A stretch of DNA of 22,769 nucleotides from contig JAIPMN010028949.1 in NCBI GenBank assembly GCA_020650975.1, positions 1 to 22,769 of the forward strand, written 5' to 3'. The DNA comes from Apostichopus californicus. Lineage: Eukaryota; Echinodermata; Holothuroidea; Aspidochirotida; Stichopodidae. The notes beneath the pieces are model-generated. The model did no database searches, was not told where the DNA came from, and was given only the letters and a program-made list of their open reading frames with translations. Below are positions 1 through 11,911 of this stretch, piece after piece (positions within the stretch are counted from its first letter, which is position 1; the number at the start of each line of letters is the position of its first letter). The position numbers and the translations under genes are program-made.

Positions 1-94
1 ATATCATATAATATTATATTATATATAGGTTATATATATTGTATTTTTATATACATAAATACAGAGAGAGAGAGAGATAGAGAGTTGGAGAGAG
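1..94. repeat. AT-rich low-complexity tract followed by (GA)n microsatellite
   Basis: The first ~55 bases are almost pure A/T with TATA-like alternation. They are followed by a GA-rich simple repeat (about 62-94). No coding content is visible. Confidence 0.85.
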
Positions 95-2812
95 ATTTGT
101 GGAGATAGACCAAGGAAAGGGTTTCAATCATAGAAATAAATTGAAAACAAATAATAACTTGACCTTGTTACGCAAAATCTCTCCAGTTGTGAGAATGTGA
201 CTGTTTTTATACTTGTGAAATGGAGGTCAGTAATAAAGAGACTTAACAAACTGAAACAGCACGTCTTCCACAGCTGTTATTGTGGAGTGCCCTGGGAAAA
301 CAATAGTTTCTTGCTGTGTTATTACACTTCAGAGAGAGGAAAAATGTCTTGCTGTGTTAATATACGTCAGAAAGAGGAAAGTTCGACGACAACTTTCTGC
401 TTAGATCGGCCCCAAACACACCCCTCTCACACCTCGAGACTTGCACGGCGCGGGAGAACTGCGGTAATTCAGAACGGAGGTTGTTAAAAAATACTAGGGA
501 CGATAGATGAACACTCAGAGTGACCAGCGTGCGGCTGCCTACTTTACTAAAACAGGAAATACCTTTGCTCCAAAAGCAATGCAAATGAACTTTCTGTCTA
601 CTGACCCGAAACAAATTGAGAAAGTCACGTAATAGATTGATTTTACAAAAGATACCATGGAGTAGTAAAAAAAAAAAAATTACTCAAAAAAACCCCAGAA
701 AAACAAAACAAGCTGACGTGTGCTCAAAATACCATCTGTTCCTTAAAAGCTAAAAATCAGATCAGACTGGAAGCGACTGGTTTGTAACTATTGATAGAAC
801 GAAATATGTATTTGTTATATCACTTTGTATAGGCCAATATATTAGCCAGCTGTACCACATGATGTTGCATGTGAGTATTGATTCTGATATTGCCGTGCTG
901 ATATAGACTTGTAACATGGTGATTTTTTCCTGACATATTTAAATATATTTCTCCCAGCAGTGTAAAACAGATAGATAGCGTTCCGGAGAGGGGGTTAACT
1001 CTCAGGTATTTACCAAGGAAAATATTGTTCACCGATCAATGTTCTTCCAGTTCTGCGCCAATACCCCGGTCTTAGACCATAACACGAGCACTGCCTGGCG
1101 AGCCATTTCCGGTCGCCAGTCATAATTTGGAAAGGTTGGCCTCATACGTTATGCGATAGTATACTTGCATGCAGGGACGTCGCTAGAGGGGGGGGGTGGG
1201 GGGTCTCACCCCTTAACTTGGTAAAGCTGATGATAGTTGGAAAATTGGAGTGCGACAGTCGGAATTTCCGACAGTCGCACTCTAGTTTATCTAGGCCTAT
1301 TCATTTAATCATGTGATTGTGCATGACCTAAAAATTGAAATATTTCGGTCAAAATTGACCTTTAATCGGTCATATTTACCACGTTTTCCTTGCCACTTTG
1401 AGAAATTGTATCACGGGATTGTTATACTCCACCGTACAAAACTTCGTATGATTTTGAATACTCCAAAAAAAATACCGTCATAGGCGTAGGAGCCCAATTT
1501 GATTTTTTTTTTTGGGGGGGGGGGGGGGGGGCTGTAACGACTTGCCCGAAAAATATAACCACAATTTTTCGCGTTCCACATCTTAATGTGCATATCATAT
1601 AGGCATGCATCGGTTTCTGGCTTCAAAACCCATCCAATTGGATTTTCAGCCACTACACTACCCCAATCATCAGGCCTTAGCTACGTCCCTGCTGGCATGA
1701 AATATGTCGATGCTGGTTATTAAACGAAGACGGTAAAATTCAATACAAAAGTAGTAATCAGTTCTTATCACATTGTTGTGGAGAAGCCGACGTTCAGATC
1801 TATACTTCGGTTTTTGTTTTGACACCAACTCGCGCAGCAGTAGACTTATTTAGGCGACATAAAAAACAAATAAAAAAGGCGCTTGGCAGCGTTCCAACTT
1901 CTTTACATAAAACAGGGATCACCGTCACTAGGGACCTATTGGGACAGTTTTCCGTTACAGAAGTAAGGAAATCATTTAACTTTCCAAGTAGGTATTTGAT
2001 AAAGATCTTTCAATATACTGCGTAACGGTTTTATACTCTCAATAATGTGCCCAGGAAATGTGAAAGGAAGCAGTGAATTGTTCGTGTAAATTAGGTAATC
2101 TGGACTATATAGGCCTAATTCATGGCCCGAAAATGTCAAGGCCGCTCATCAAGCGATACTTATTGGGAAGTAGTTGGTAATGAAATATCTCTCAATTCGG
2201 CAAAATGAAAACTACATGTGATACCCTAATCAACCGTAACTGATTAACTCATAAATGACACCACGGGCATACTTTCATGAAAAATATAGAGAACCCAGGC
2301 TAAATTTTATATTTTATAATATACTGCCGGGACTTTTCTTACACACTCACTTCATTGTATATCGTTTATAAATGAACTTTTCACTCTACGCAGAATTATG
2401 TTTCACAGTTCTTGCCGAACTACATCCCATGAAAACTGGAATGCTTAAAAGTATAAATGTATTAAAGTATCAACGAAATATATACCAACACTGATACTGA
2501 CACACTGACACACTCAGATGATTCTGATGCACAACAGACACTTTACCGACCAAGATAGTTCTTCTTTAAGAACGTTTAACTCGTATCTCTCCGGCCAAAG
2601 CCGTTTGTCAAACAAATAATTATCATTTGTTTAACAATTACGTTGTATTTCAGGCGCATTGTGTATTTATATTGTGTATATGTTTTATTTATAAAATATG
2701 GAAAGTTGTCACGATAGCAGCTCTGCGCGGTTACTGTACATTGTCGCGGCGGTCACGAGAGGAACGTCAAGGCCGCCGTACGAAAAGGACTTTATCTTAC
2801 ATGTCTGTCTGG
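95..2812. other. Non-genic stretch upstream of gene 1
   Basis: Short open frames exist on both strands, but none shows a recognisable domain, a plausible chain of exons, or a signal peptide. Apart from the hAT-like MITE at 1172-1691, nothing functional could be supported. The last ~100 bases before the promoter (about 2718-2790) are richer in CpG than the surroundings, which fits a promoter-proximal region. Confidence 0.6.
1172..1691. repeat. Non-autonomous hAT-like MITE, 520 bp, with TIRs and 8-bp TSD
   Basis: The element starts CAGGGACGTCGCTA and ends TAGCTACGTCCCTG, which are inverted repeats of 14 bases with one mismatch. The flanks are CTTGCATG (1164-1171) and CTGGCATG (1692-1699), an 8-bp direct repeat with one difference. 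A CAGGG terminus plus an 8-bp target-site duplication is characteristic of hAT-superfamily DNA transposons. There is no transposase frame inside, so it would need a helper in trans. Internally it has two long G tracts (about 1188-1203 and 1514-1531) and a near-perfect 35-bp palindrome at 1248-1282 (17-base arms, one mismatch, one central base). Superfamily assignment rests on the ends alone. Confidence 0.8.
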
Positions 2813-2846
2813 CATAAAAGTGTCCACAGTCCGCTCTCCTTTCAGT
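2813..2846 (+). promoter_or_regulatory. Core promoter of gene 1: TATA-like box plus TCAGT initiator
   Basis: CATAAAAG at 2813-2820 is a TATA-box variant. TCAGT at 2842-2846 matches the animal initiator, with the likely +1 A at 2844, about 29-30 bases downstream of the TATA-like T. This is the canonical spacing. It would give an 80-nt 5' UTR ending at the ATG at 2924, which sits in a good Kozak context (ACAATGG: A at -3, G at +4). No transcript data were used. Confidence 0.6.
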
Positions 2847-2923
2847 GATCGATTCCTGTAGGAAAACCTCTTCCACAAGCTCATAACTTCAGAACACTCT
2901 TCAGAACTGCTTTTTACAATACA

Positions 2924-5900
2924 ATGGCTTTGTTATACCTTATATTGGTTGTTTGCTTTCTGGGCACAATTGAGGCTTGTTCAACCCAAAGTACAGCAAC
3001 AGAGGAGGCCGGAACACCGAAATTCCATCCTGATTATGGTAAGAAAAATCATTTTGAATGATAATATGAATTATGATTTGTTATATATTGCGTAGGCTCC
3101 TATGGAATCTACGTCTATAACCGGTTTTCTTTGCTGGTATGCTAGTTATATCATGTCACGTACGGGCTATCGATTTCATTGAAATCATTATACTTGTAAT
3201 ACTCATAACGTGTATAGTGTCAGAGGATATATCATGTTAAAGAATTTCCCGTATTATATTTATATTCAAATGGGAATCCTACAAGTTATCATCCACATAG
3301 AATTCACAGCTGAATAAAAGCGTTACCAACGAGAAACAAATAGTAACGATTCTTCATCGATCTCATTAATGCTGCATTGGATGTGGGTGGGGAAAGCAGT
3401 GGGGTGGGGGAGGGGGAAATTCATTCCAATTTTAAAATAGGTTGTCAACAATATAAGAATACGGTGTGAATATGGGGTGCCCCATACCTTTTACAATTTT
3501 AATTTATTGGACGAGAGGGGTTCGATGAAAAAAAAAAGTGCTATTATGCCATCCATCATTTTAAGTGCATATTCGTAATATAATATTTATAATTTTTACC
3601 GCGACTGTGTTTTCAAAATGTAAGCCATTAGAAGAAGTCTAAAAAAAAGGATAGATACGGCCCTGCATCGTTATAGCTTCCAACGGTAGAATCAAATCGT
3701 AATCGACGTAGACAACAAAAACTATCATCTATATTTCATCTGTTCTCTTCCTGAATAGCTCGAATGTCTGACATATGGATCGGTGAATTAGAATTTGTAG
3801 ATTTCTTCTGCGGATGGCCATATGAAATTAACACCAGACAGAAACGTGAAATCGGAAACGGCAACGTGGTTATTGAGCGACTCACCCCTGAAGAAATAAA
3901 TACACTCAAACTCGATCACTCTTTCGTATATTTCCGGGGTCAAACCTTCGAATGGGGAGCCAGCATGATGGTGAACTTTAACAATGGAACAATCAACCGT
4001 CTGTCGCAGGAATGCCCGAACGCAGTTTGGCGGAGACAGGTGAGTCTAACTCAAGTTTGTTTGGTATTATGAATTTTCAATGTCATTTTAATGAAGTATC
4101 AATCGTAATCTGTAAGCGACATTGCAATAACTTAGCAAGATCACCGTTTATTCAGAAAATGATGAGCATAGAGTAGGAGGGGGGGGGGGTGTATGGGGTG
4201 TGAAGGAAGGGTCATGTTTCCGTAGTATCAATGTTCCATGGAACTGTTTTTTGTCACCCTGGGTATATTTGTCGAATATCCTCTTACTTGGCTTAATGCC
4301 AGCATCCTCTTTCCCTACGTCTCCAGATAAGGTAACTTAAACTATATATTAACATGAGAGGACAAAAGCCTTGAACGAAATGATTGTAAGTTAGGACTAG
4401 ACGTATGAGGAATTCTCATATAGGAATAGGATACTAACTTTCGAATGGAAAGTAATAGGTCCTCCTTGTGAACTCTCTCACGCTACCCACCTCCACTTCT
4501 ACCCTACCCTCCTCCCATCCCTCCATCCCACCATCACCATTACCGGGTTCTTGTTCTCCCCTCGTTCACTACTTTCGTGTAAGTGGGACACACTACGTTC
4601 AAGTTGTATCAAAGGATTACCATCCCTTAAAATCTGGAGAGCACTTGCCCAGATGTAGGAAGCTGGATCGGGGTCGGGTGGAGTGCTGGGGATTAGTCCT
4701 GAAAAAAAATTAGAGGACGGTAAGAGAGAAGTGTTAACTATACATGTGGAGATTCTCTATTACATTGCACGGTTGTATTTGGTACTACTAACATCATTAT
4801 GCAGATTAAGGATTAGGCCTGTGATATGTTTATGCTGATGGGCTATGTGTGCACAGTTATGCAGAACTTGAAGTATTCTACAGCGATCTAAAGAGTGTCT
4901 ACCTGTCACACAATATTATGATTGCTAATTTCGATAAGAACTTAATTCCGATTAGAATGCAACGTACCAATTTTTCATTAGATGTTATCTTCATCAATTC
5001 TCTTGTTTCGGTCGGAAGTAATGTATTGCCTAACGCATAGGCTATGCTAAATCCATTACCATCCAAACCGTTCGAAAAGGCAGCGTCAAATACAACACAT
5101 GTCCCTAATCAACCGATTCACACAGAGATCACAGTAACTACTGTAAATCTTAAATCATTTTACCACAGTAAAAACTGGATTGTGCTGACAACTCTGATAA
5201 ATTGGTAGCATGTGCTATTAGGATTACAGTAAGAACTGAGGATATGTGTAATCCCAACAAATCTCAACAACTGGATTTGTTGGAATTACACATATCCTCA
5301 GTTCTTACTGTGATCTTAATAGCACATGCTACCGATTTATAGCACGAACCAGTTCTTACTGCGGTGCAAAATAAAAAAAATTACAGTAGTTATAACTGTA
5401 TTTCTCTATGTGTATCTCAGTAGTTACTGTATTCTCTATGTGTATCGGGTGCCCTGATTATATTTGAGTGCATTTGTGTGCGCTTGTGTGTTTAATGGGT
5501 ATGTGTAGCCTAAGTTTGATTTATTTCAAAGTCATATATGTTACATAACAATTCAAAATACCTTGTGTACTAACTGAATGTTTTTTAAATGTCTTTACTT
5601 TAACCCGTTCTAGGTGTTAAGCTACTTGTTAGATTTTCTAAGTGGAAGCTTCTATTGACGTTATAATTACGTTATCAAGTTGCAGCACCATCTTTAATTG
5701 TCTACCGTAATCTAAGATGAATTCAATTAACATGCTATACTGTACAAAGAAACCACATGAATTAATATATTGTCAACGTCATGTTTATAAGTAACCTTTG
5801 TATTTTTATGTTAATATTGATACTTTCCTCATCCATTTATTCTTTATTATGTTGTCTGTTTTCGTTCTTCACAGGGTGACAGTGCATGCAGTCTTCAACA

Positions 5901-6024
5901 GGCGCAGAAACTAGCGACTAAGTTCTACGAAATATTTGGCGAATACAACTTATTGACAAACAACTGTCACATCTTTGCAGAATGGTTCATGAGGAACCTC
6001 TCAAGTGGAAATTGTAAATTTTGA
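2924..6024 (+). CDS. Small secreted protein, putative permuted papain-like (LRAT/PPPDE-type) fold; three exons
   Basis: Spliced CDS join(2924..3038, 3759..4039, 5875..6024), 181 residues. Junctions are GTAAGA...ATAG (phase 1) and GTGAGT...ACAG (phase 0), and the frame stays open to TGA at 6022-6024. Residues 1-18 form a signal peptide (hydrophobic core LLYLILVVCFLG, cleavage likely after EA). The mature part contains LDHSFVYFRG..FEWG in exon 2 and YNLLTNNCHIFAEW in exon 3. A His on a predicted beta-strand followed much later by an N-N-C-H motif is the His-then-Cys order of circularly permuted papain-like folds such as LRAT and PPPDE; that is inference, and I do not recognise a named family. 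Mature Cys residues (FFCGW, QECP, SACS, NNCH, GNCKF and the one near the N-terminus) would fit an extracellular, disulfide-bonded protein. If NNCH is a nucleophile, the protein is a candidate hydrolase or acyltransferase. Exon structure is confident; function is not. Confidence 0.85.
5103..5460. repeat. Foldback (hairpin) MITE-like element within intron 2 of gene 1
   Basis: A long inverted repeat spans almost the whole element. The inner arms 5200-5262 and 5273-5337 are near-complementary over ~60 bases around a ~10-base loop. The outer arms (about 5119-5200 and 5338-5413) are more diverged but keep blocks such as ACAGTA and AGTAACTACTG. The ends read TAATCA near 5105 and TGATTA near 5455, compatible with a TA target site. 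The right outer arm contains a local duplication (a CTCTATGTGTATC block occurs twice, about 5404-5416 and 5433-5445). There is no coding capacity. Element class is uncertain; boundaries are good to roughly 10 bases. Confidence 0.8.
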
Positions 6025-6522
6025 GCCGAGGAGCAGCATCGTCTGCTAAACTGAAACGTATCACAGGGGCATTATGTCAACTACTCACAATGAAGTACAC
6101 AACGTTTCAAACTCTTCAACTGTCGTGACGACTAGTTGCTATCATTTAGAAATTGAACAATTTTATAATTTAAATATTTATCAATCAATATAAAGGAAAC
6201 TGCTATTATTGAAAGAGAAAATATAGTTTTATAGATTCATGGATCGAACTTGCACGGAGTTCATGGGAAGAATTGACAGTTTTTTAATACAAGATGTTCT
6301 TGAGTTAGTTTTGGTTATAAGATACTGTTTGTTCTACCTTCACTATATATTATGATTTACTGTACAAAGATCGGCTGCTGTAAGTCAAGTTAACGCTGCT
6401 TACCTATAAAAGATATCAATCAGATAAAAAAAAAAAATTATTCGAAAGCAACAAGGAATGTTTTGAACTATACATCAAATAGAAAAAGAAAAGAAAATGT
6501 TTACATGATTTAATTATTGACT

Positions 6523-6528
6523 AATAAA
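6523..6528 (+). terminator. Candidate poly(A) signal of gene 1
   Basis: This is the first canonical AATAAA downstream of the TGA at 6022, implying a ~0.5-kb 3' UTR. A second AATAAA lies at 6877-6882 and could serve as an alternative distal site. Confidence 0.45.
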
Positions 6529-6922
6529 ATGAGAATAATTCAATCAAGCGGTTCTAACCTCCTAATACGTTTGCTCATGTTAAATTTCCACACTAAGTAA
6601 GTGTTACTTTTATAATCATATTTATTTATGATTATTTCAAAGTATTATAATTTAGGGTCTGTGCGTACTGTATCACTTGTAATGATAATGTCGTGGGGAT
6701 ATATACGGCTTTTGTCGTCGTTTGCAAGTTCCACTGTATAATACCACAACGACATTATTTCTTGGCCCTAGTTTGAGTACCTTCAGTTATTCTAAAACTA
6801 TTTTCCTATACGCCTCTAGATATGATATCTATTTATAGAGTTATTCGATGTCAGACATCCGTATTTAGGCTGAAAGAATAAACTAATTCACACTACCCTA
6901 GACTATAGTTTTATTCAATTTA

Positions 6923-6951
6923 TCGATAAATATTCAAAGAATATTTATCGA
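6923..6951. repeat. Perfect 13-bp-arm palindrome with 3-nt spacer
   Basis: TCGATAAATATTC is followed by AAA and then its exact reverse complement. A short ATCGA direct repeat follows immediately (GAATCGAATCGAATTC). It is AT-rich, lies outside the gene 1 coding region and just past the distal AATAAA, so it could form a hairpin near the transcript end. No function is assigned. Confidence 0.8.
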
Positions 6952-9900
6952 ATCGAATCGAATTCATTTAAGAGACCAACTACATACTATCTGTCAGTCT
7001 TTGGTTAAATTTTATACCTGGAAGATTTGTTAAAATAATTGCTAAGTAATCAAACACACACACAGGTGCGTTTTACATTCAGACTGATGATTTTTTTTCT
7101 CTCCATATTTCAAATCTATGTACCATAACCTGATAGCCCTTAACAATATAATTCTTCTGAGGACAAAGTGATTCTTTAGAAATCACATCTAAGGATGAAT
7201 ACAAAGCAAGTGCACGCACATAAAACCTCGAGCTGTTTAAAGTGGCTTTAAGTGAAACATATGGGGCTGTTAAAATGTTAACGGCTTCTGTAATTATACA
7301 TTATATATAGATTACCTCTAATCTAACAATCGTATACTGAGGATCGCATCATCAAAAGTGCAACGGAAATTATCAATAAACGTCATAACAGCTAGGAAAT
7401 GTTTGACTAGATTCGGATTCAATCAGTTGGTCTATGATTTCCTACATCCTTTTACAAATTTCCTAATTTGAATCTCGGGGTCACATCTCGTTCTAGCAAA
7501 AAAAGAGGAGAAAAAAAGAATATTTTCGCTTAGTTTTCATAATTGTAGATTATCAACAAAGTATAATATTCATAACTGCTCATGGCATATAGTCTTTTAT
7601 ATATAATCTCATCATTCTTTTCAATGTGGCTAAACAAAATAAAGGACATCTAATTTTGTAAATCTCTATGCAAGCTAACTTCCTTTGATGATATTGGTTA
7701 CCATATTAAACAAAACAATAATAAACACTAAACTTTGTCACTTCGCATCGTGTTCTAAGTTTTTGCTTCTTTTTATTAAGTTCCAAGGACACTTTAACCC
7801 CGCACTGTCATACAGTATACTTCTGGAATATGCCAGTATACATATTTATAGTAGCATATATGGGGTGACCTGTTTTGAAGTGCTCTTGATAAGAAAACAA
7901 TTTAACATGGAAATCTTTGCCCTGATTGCGAGGAATGGAACCAATTTCCAAATAAGTCTGAGAACCAAGAAGTTCCTCTCTTAAGTACAAACCTTTCTGT
8001 GACCTGATAACATTTATTAACAAAGTAATGATCTACCCATAAAAAGACGACGGGAACAAACTCCGGCCCCGTAGACAGTGAAACTGAAACAGCGACCCCT
8101 TTTTGATATCTTCATTTTCCCCCTAATTTTACTTAGGATCGGTATAAATGTATCTTTATCTCATAGCTCCTCTTATCGATCCCGCCCCGGGGATGCATCC
8201 CTCTTACCCAGCCTCTACCTGTGCCCGCGTAACAGGACGATAACGGTGTTTTGACGACATCATATTCACTTCCCTAATTGATGACTTTCCCCGCTGTGAT
8301 TGAACGACCATTGTGAAATCCTCATGATTGGGGTCAAGGATTTACTTGAAATGTTAAATGTTCTTCAATGTAGAACACGAAATTGTATTCGAAGGAAATA
8401 ATATCTTATCTTTGACCAACAGAAAAGAATGGGCATCGTTTTTGAAGAATAGGTGGCGCTATACAACATCAGGTGGTAGATAAATTATGATTAAAATATT
8501 CAATGCGTTGTGCTTGAAAGGCTTTTTTTTTAATTGAGCCATTTGTACCGTTTGCATTCGTCTCTCCGTAATTTTACTTTGTTAACGTGAACCAGTAGAG
8601 AGAAAGGGAATAAAAAAGAAAAACAATATTGAAAAGAACAGTTTCTGTTGTTATGTTCTATATATACGTATGGTGGTTTACGGTAAACTCGCGATAGTTA
8701 AATGACAGCGGTGATGACGATCTCGCTGAATTTGCTCAGTGGTTTATTTCTATCAATTCAACAATGATATTTCATCGATGGTTTGACCGGATTCCTCCAG
8801 AAATAGAAACAAAATATACTTTACGAGTCAGACTGTTAGAAGCAAGGAAACATTATTTCTACCTTTACTAATGTGTTCATTTTTTTATTTATTAAATTCT
8901 TCTCAATGGGTGGAACAATCCCAGAGAGTGTCCCCAAATTCAAAATGATGTTACCTAGTTACTTTGTAGCAATTTTGGCCGTTTCCCGTTAAGGCTATGT
9001 AAGTTAAAATAGCGATTCAATTTAGGAACACGCTAAATTACCACACCATTACCATACGTATATGCATTCATCATCGTTCCCTTTAAGAGTTGAGCACCTT
9101 TATATTAAATGAAAACTCAACCTGTCATAAGAAAAGGATACTTATCAGGCTGGAAAAGACGTCTAACTTATATAGAATCCGACGGAAGAAAAACCTCCCG
9201 AAACTTCCGAAATATTCCGATATCGAAAACACGCATTCAGGCATTTAAGATGGTAGAATGAGAAGGGGGGGGGGGCAATGACAGAGGAGCCGGTCATAGA
9301 GGGCGCACACTGTCAAAGGGTTACCAAGGACAATATAGGCACGGTAAAAAGTGGTGCTAAGGTTGTGAGGAGACAGGTAGGCGCGGAGCGAAGTAAATAT
9401 ATGATCTCATACTGAGCAGCACATCAACATTGAGATGGATATTGCAAATGTTGTAGAATAATTTCGCGGTTTGTTTCAGTAATCAACTATACAACGTTTT
9501 ATGTTTAGCTCTTAGACTTACATGTCCAACTTGCAATATGCTCATATATCCAAGCATAATGTTTTTTTTTTCTAAATACAGTGACAATAACGGTCATTAT
9601 GTATACTCTATTACAATTTTTTTTTATGATTACAACAAACTGCTGACACTCATTTTTTATTGATCTGATCCAAATGCGAAATATGAAAAAGATAAAGCGA
9701 TGTAGTGACTGCATGGTTTAGGACGTCACTAAACAACACCAAAATAATAAACAAAAGACATTGATACATTTATTGCAACGTGAATGAGTTTTATTGAAAG
9801 ACTGATATTCGTACACATTTAGTACTGAAAAAAAATGTAATTGGGCTGGCTGCTATAGGTGTTAAACGATGAATATTGGCAGAATTTATTTTTTGTTTTT

Positions 9901-10557
9901 ATATTATTGTTGATATCCTTGATTTTCTTGATATCAAGACATCTTATTCGTGATATGCCCTCTAAAAAACAGGCAAAAACAAATGATTGCTAGTAATATT
10001 TATAGCTATAACCGTTTCCAAGATACTAATGTCTGAATGACGTCGGTTCCTCAATGCAGGCGCAAACTTTAATGATCATCCGTTGTTTTATTATTACTCA
10101 ACTCCATATAAATAACAGAGCAGCCTTCGGTGATGACAAATTATGACAAAGGAAGTCATATTATAACGCATTGTAATATGGCTATTTGGGACCCATAAAC
10201 GTCTATTCTTTTCTTTATCGAGTTTTATGTTCGCATACTGGAAACTAACCTAAAGAACTGAGTTAGTCTCAAGTATTCTAGTAACTCTGAATTTCAGATT
10301 TTTACAAAAGACTATGTCAAAATTAATAAGCATGATAATAAAAAATACAATCTGGAAATGAAAGCAGTGATATTAAAAGGTACACCCCCCCCCCCAAAAA
10401 AAAAGAGTAAAAAAAGTAAAAAAATCAAACTTCAGTTTGTGTCTAAAGTCACTCTTTCTAAACCCCCAATAGAGACTTGAACGATGAACAATACAGGTAA
10501 TACATGATGAATATAACAGACCTTTTGCAATACATTTGTATATATGTATGTATTTTA

Positions 10558-10782
10558 GATCCTCCTGCAAGCTGGTACTCGCGAAGAAGCCTCATTGGCT
10601 TATCAAAGCCGCAAGCTGACCAAAGTCAGTCTCTTACATTCATATTTAACGTCCATGATTACGAATTGTCAATTGTCAACAACTCTGTTACTGGACGACA
10701 TACATTAATCTTGGAGTGACTCGAATCGGGGACCTTATGATTGAAAGGCACCGGCGTTAACCAATGAGCTAACACTCCGCAG
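10558..10782 (-). mobile_element. tRNA-derived SINE (minus strand)
   Basis: On the minus strand, 10780-10712 forms a tRNA-like head. GGAGTG at its 5' side can pair with CACTCC at its 3' side as an acceptor stem. TTAGCTCATTGGTTAACG resembles an A box, and GATTCGAGTC matches the core of the B box, so it carries the two RNA polymerase III promoter parts. The unique body continues downstream on the minus strand to about 10558 and contains GGCTTTGATAAGCC. It is a retrotransposed, non-autonomous element. I do not name the family, and no target-site duplication was delimited. It should not be annotated as a functional tRNA gene. Confidence 0.75.
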
Positions 10783-11563
10783 TAACACTAACAGTCCGCA
10801 TTTAAGTACGAGAACAGGAAAAAGAAAATCCCCGCTTTACCACCGAGAAGAAAATTGTACATGGCTGATTGCTTCTGTTGTTCGTATACACGGAATATAA
10901 CAGCATCTTGAGATTGTGCCGATGTTTTTGAAAGATAGTCAAGTAATTACTAAATCGATATGTAAATTGTAACTCGTTTGCAAAACAATGAATTATGTTT
11001 GAAAACCAGGATAAGAAATATTACTGGTTATTTTCAATTGTATAAAGTGGGAAGGTCTCGCTGCAACTTGGAAACAATCTTGAAATGTATTTTTTCTATG
11101 TTTCTGTTTTTAAAAGTTGCTCTCCTTTAGCAGACAAAGGGTATGATCATATCTACTATGAATTTGTAATCCCAAAATGTTATATTTGTTCTAAACTAAC
11201 GTTATGATCCCGATATCAGTCTACATATATATGGTAATGGTATTTGTGCTATGCTCGCCTAAGCCAAGTAGCCTATTAGCAATGAAATTAATAACAATTA
11301 CAGACAATTTCATGTTTGACATTGAATTTAAGTTCCGACTATATTATCAAACGATAAACATAATAAAAATATCTTGACTATGTCGAATAAAAACTGCTCT
11401 TCTTTACTTTGGAAGTTTCTTCCTTAAATTTTTTTTTTTATTTTTCTTTCTATGCGCTACATTGTTTGAACTGTCAAACACCGCTTTTGAATTGGTAAAT
11501 TTACTATACATGAGCGACCCAAAAATCACCTAGCAATGTGGTTCATTAATTGAATTGTCAATT

Positions 11564-11569
11564 TTTATT
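11564..11569 (-). terminator. POFUT1: Candidate poly(A) signal of POFUT1
   Basis: On the minus strand this reads AATAAA, the first canonical signal after the stop codon at 11914-11912. It implies a 3' UTR of about 350-370 nt. Confidence 0.5.
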
Positions 11570-11911
11570 CATCAAATAATGAAGAAAATTCCAAAATATG
11601 AAAGCTTTCAACTTTGTTCCATGTATGAGGAGTGAAGTAATATTACTGTATGTTTGGCGATAGAATTATCTGGTTCTAGAGACTGAGTGGAACAAAACAC
11701 GAAGCATGCAATAGCGGTATAACGTTAATTCAGTGTAGTGGTTGGAGATTGCCGTTAGCGTGACCAATCAGTACCTTGTAGTTTGGGTAAGCATATGACA
11801 CACATTGGTAAACTTGCTCTTAAATGTTGAGCAAACGCAAGAGGATATGACTTGTTCAAAGCCTAATTCGTTACACGTTGAATTTAGTGTAAAGTATAGT
11901 GTAAAGGATGT

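Larger units (their letters stand above)
6529..11563. other. Intergenic region between convergent gene 1 and POFUT1
   Basis: About 5 kb with no supportable gene. All open frames on both strands are short, AT-driven, and lack recognisable motifs or flanking splice sites. It holds a short perfect palindrome at 6923-6951, a weaker inverted repeat around AATGTCG at about 6683-6757, a G tract at 9265-9275, a C tract at 10385-10395, and the tRNA-derived SINE at about 10558-10782. Both genes point toward this region, so it should contain both transcription ends. Confidence 0.6.

Noticed and set aside
6677-6757. Inverted repeat around AATGTCG/CGACATT as a possible regulatory hairpin
   Set aside because: The arms are only about 9-10 bases with a loop of more than 50, expected by chance in AT-rich DNA.
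10712-10780. A functional tRNA gene on the minus strand
   Set aside because: The A and B boxes are recognisable, but the anticodon arm does not fold with a normal 7-base loop and the sequence continues into a SINE body.
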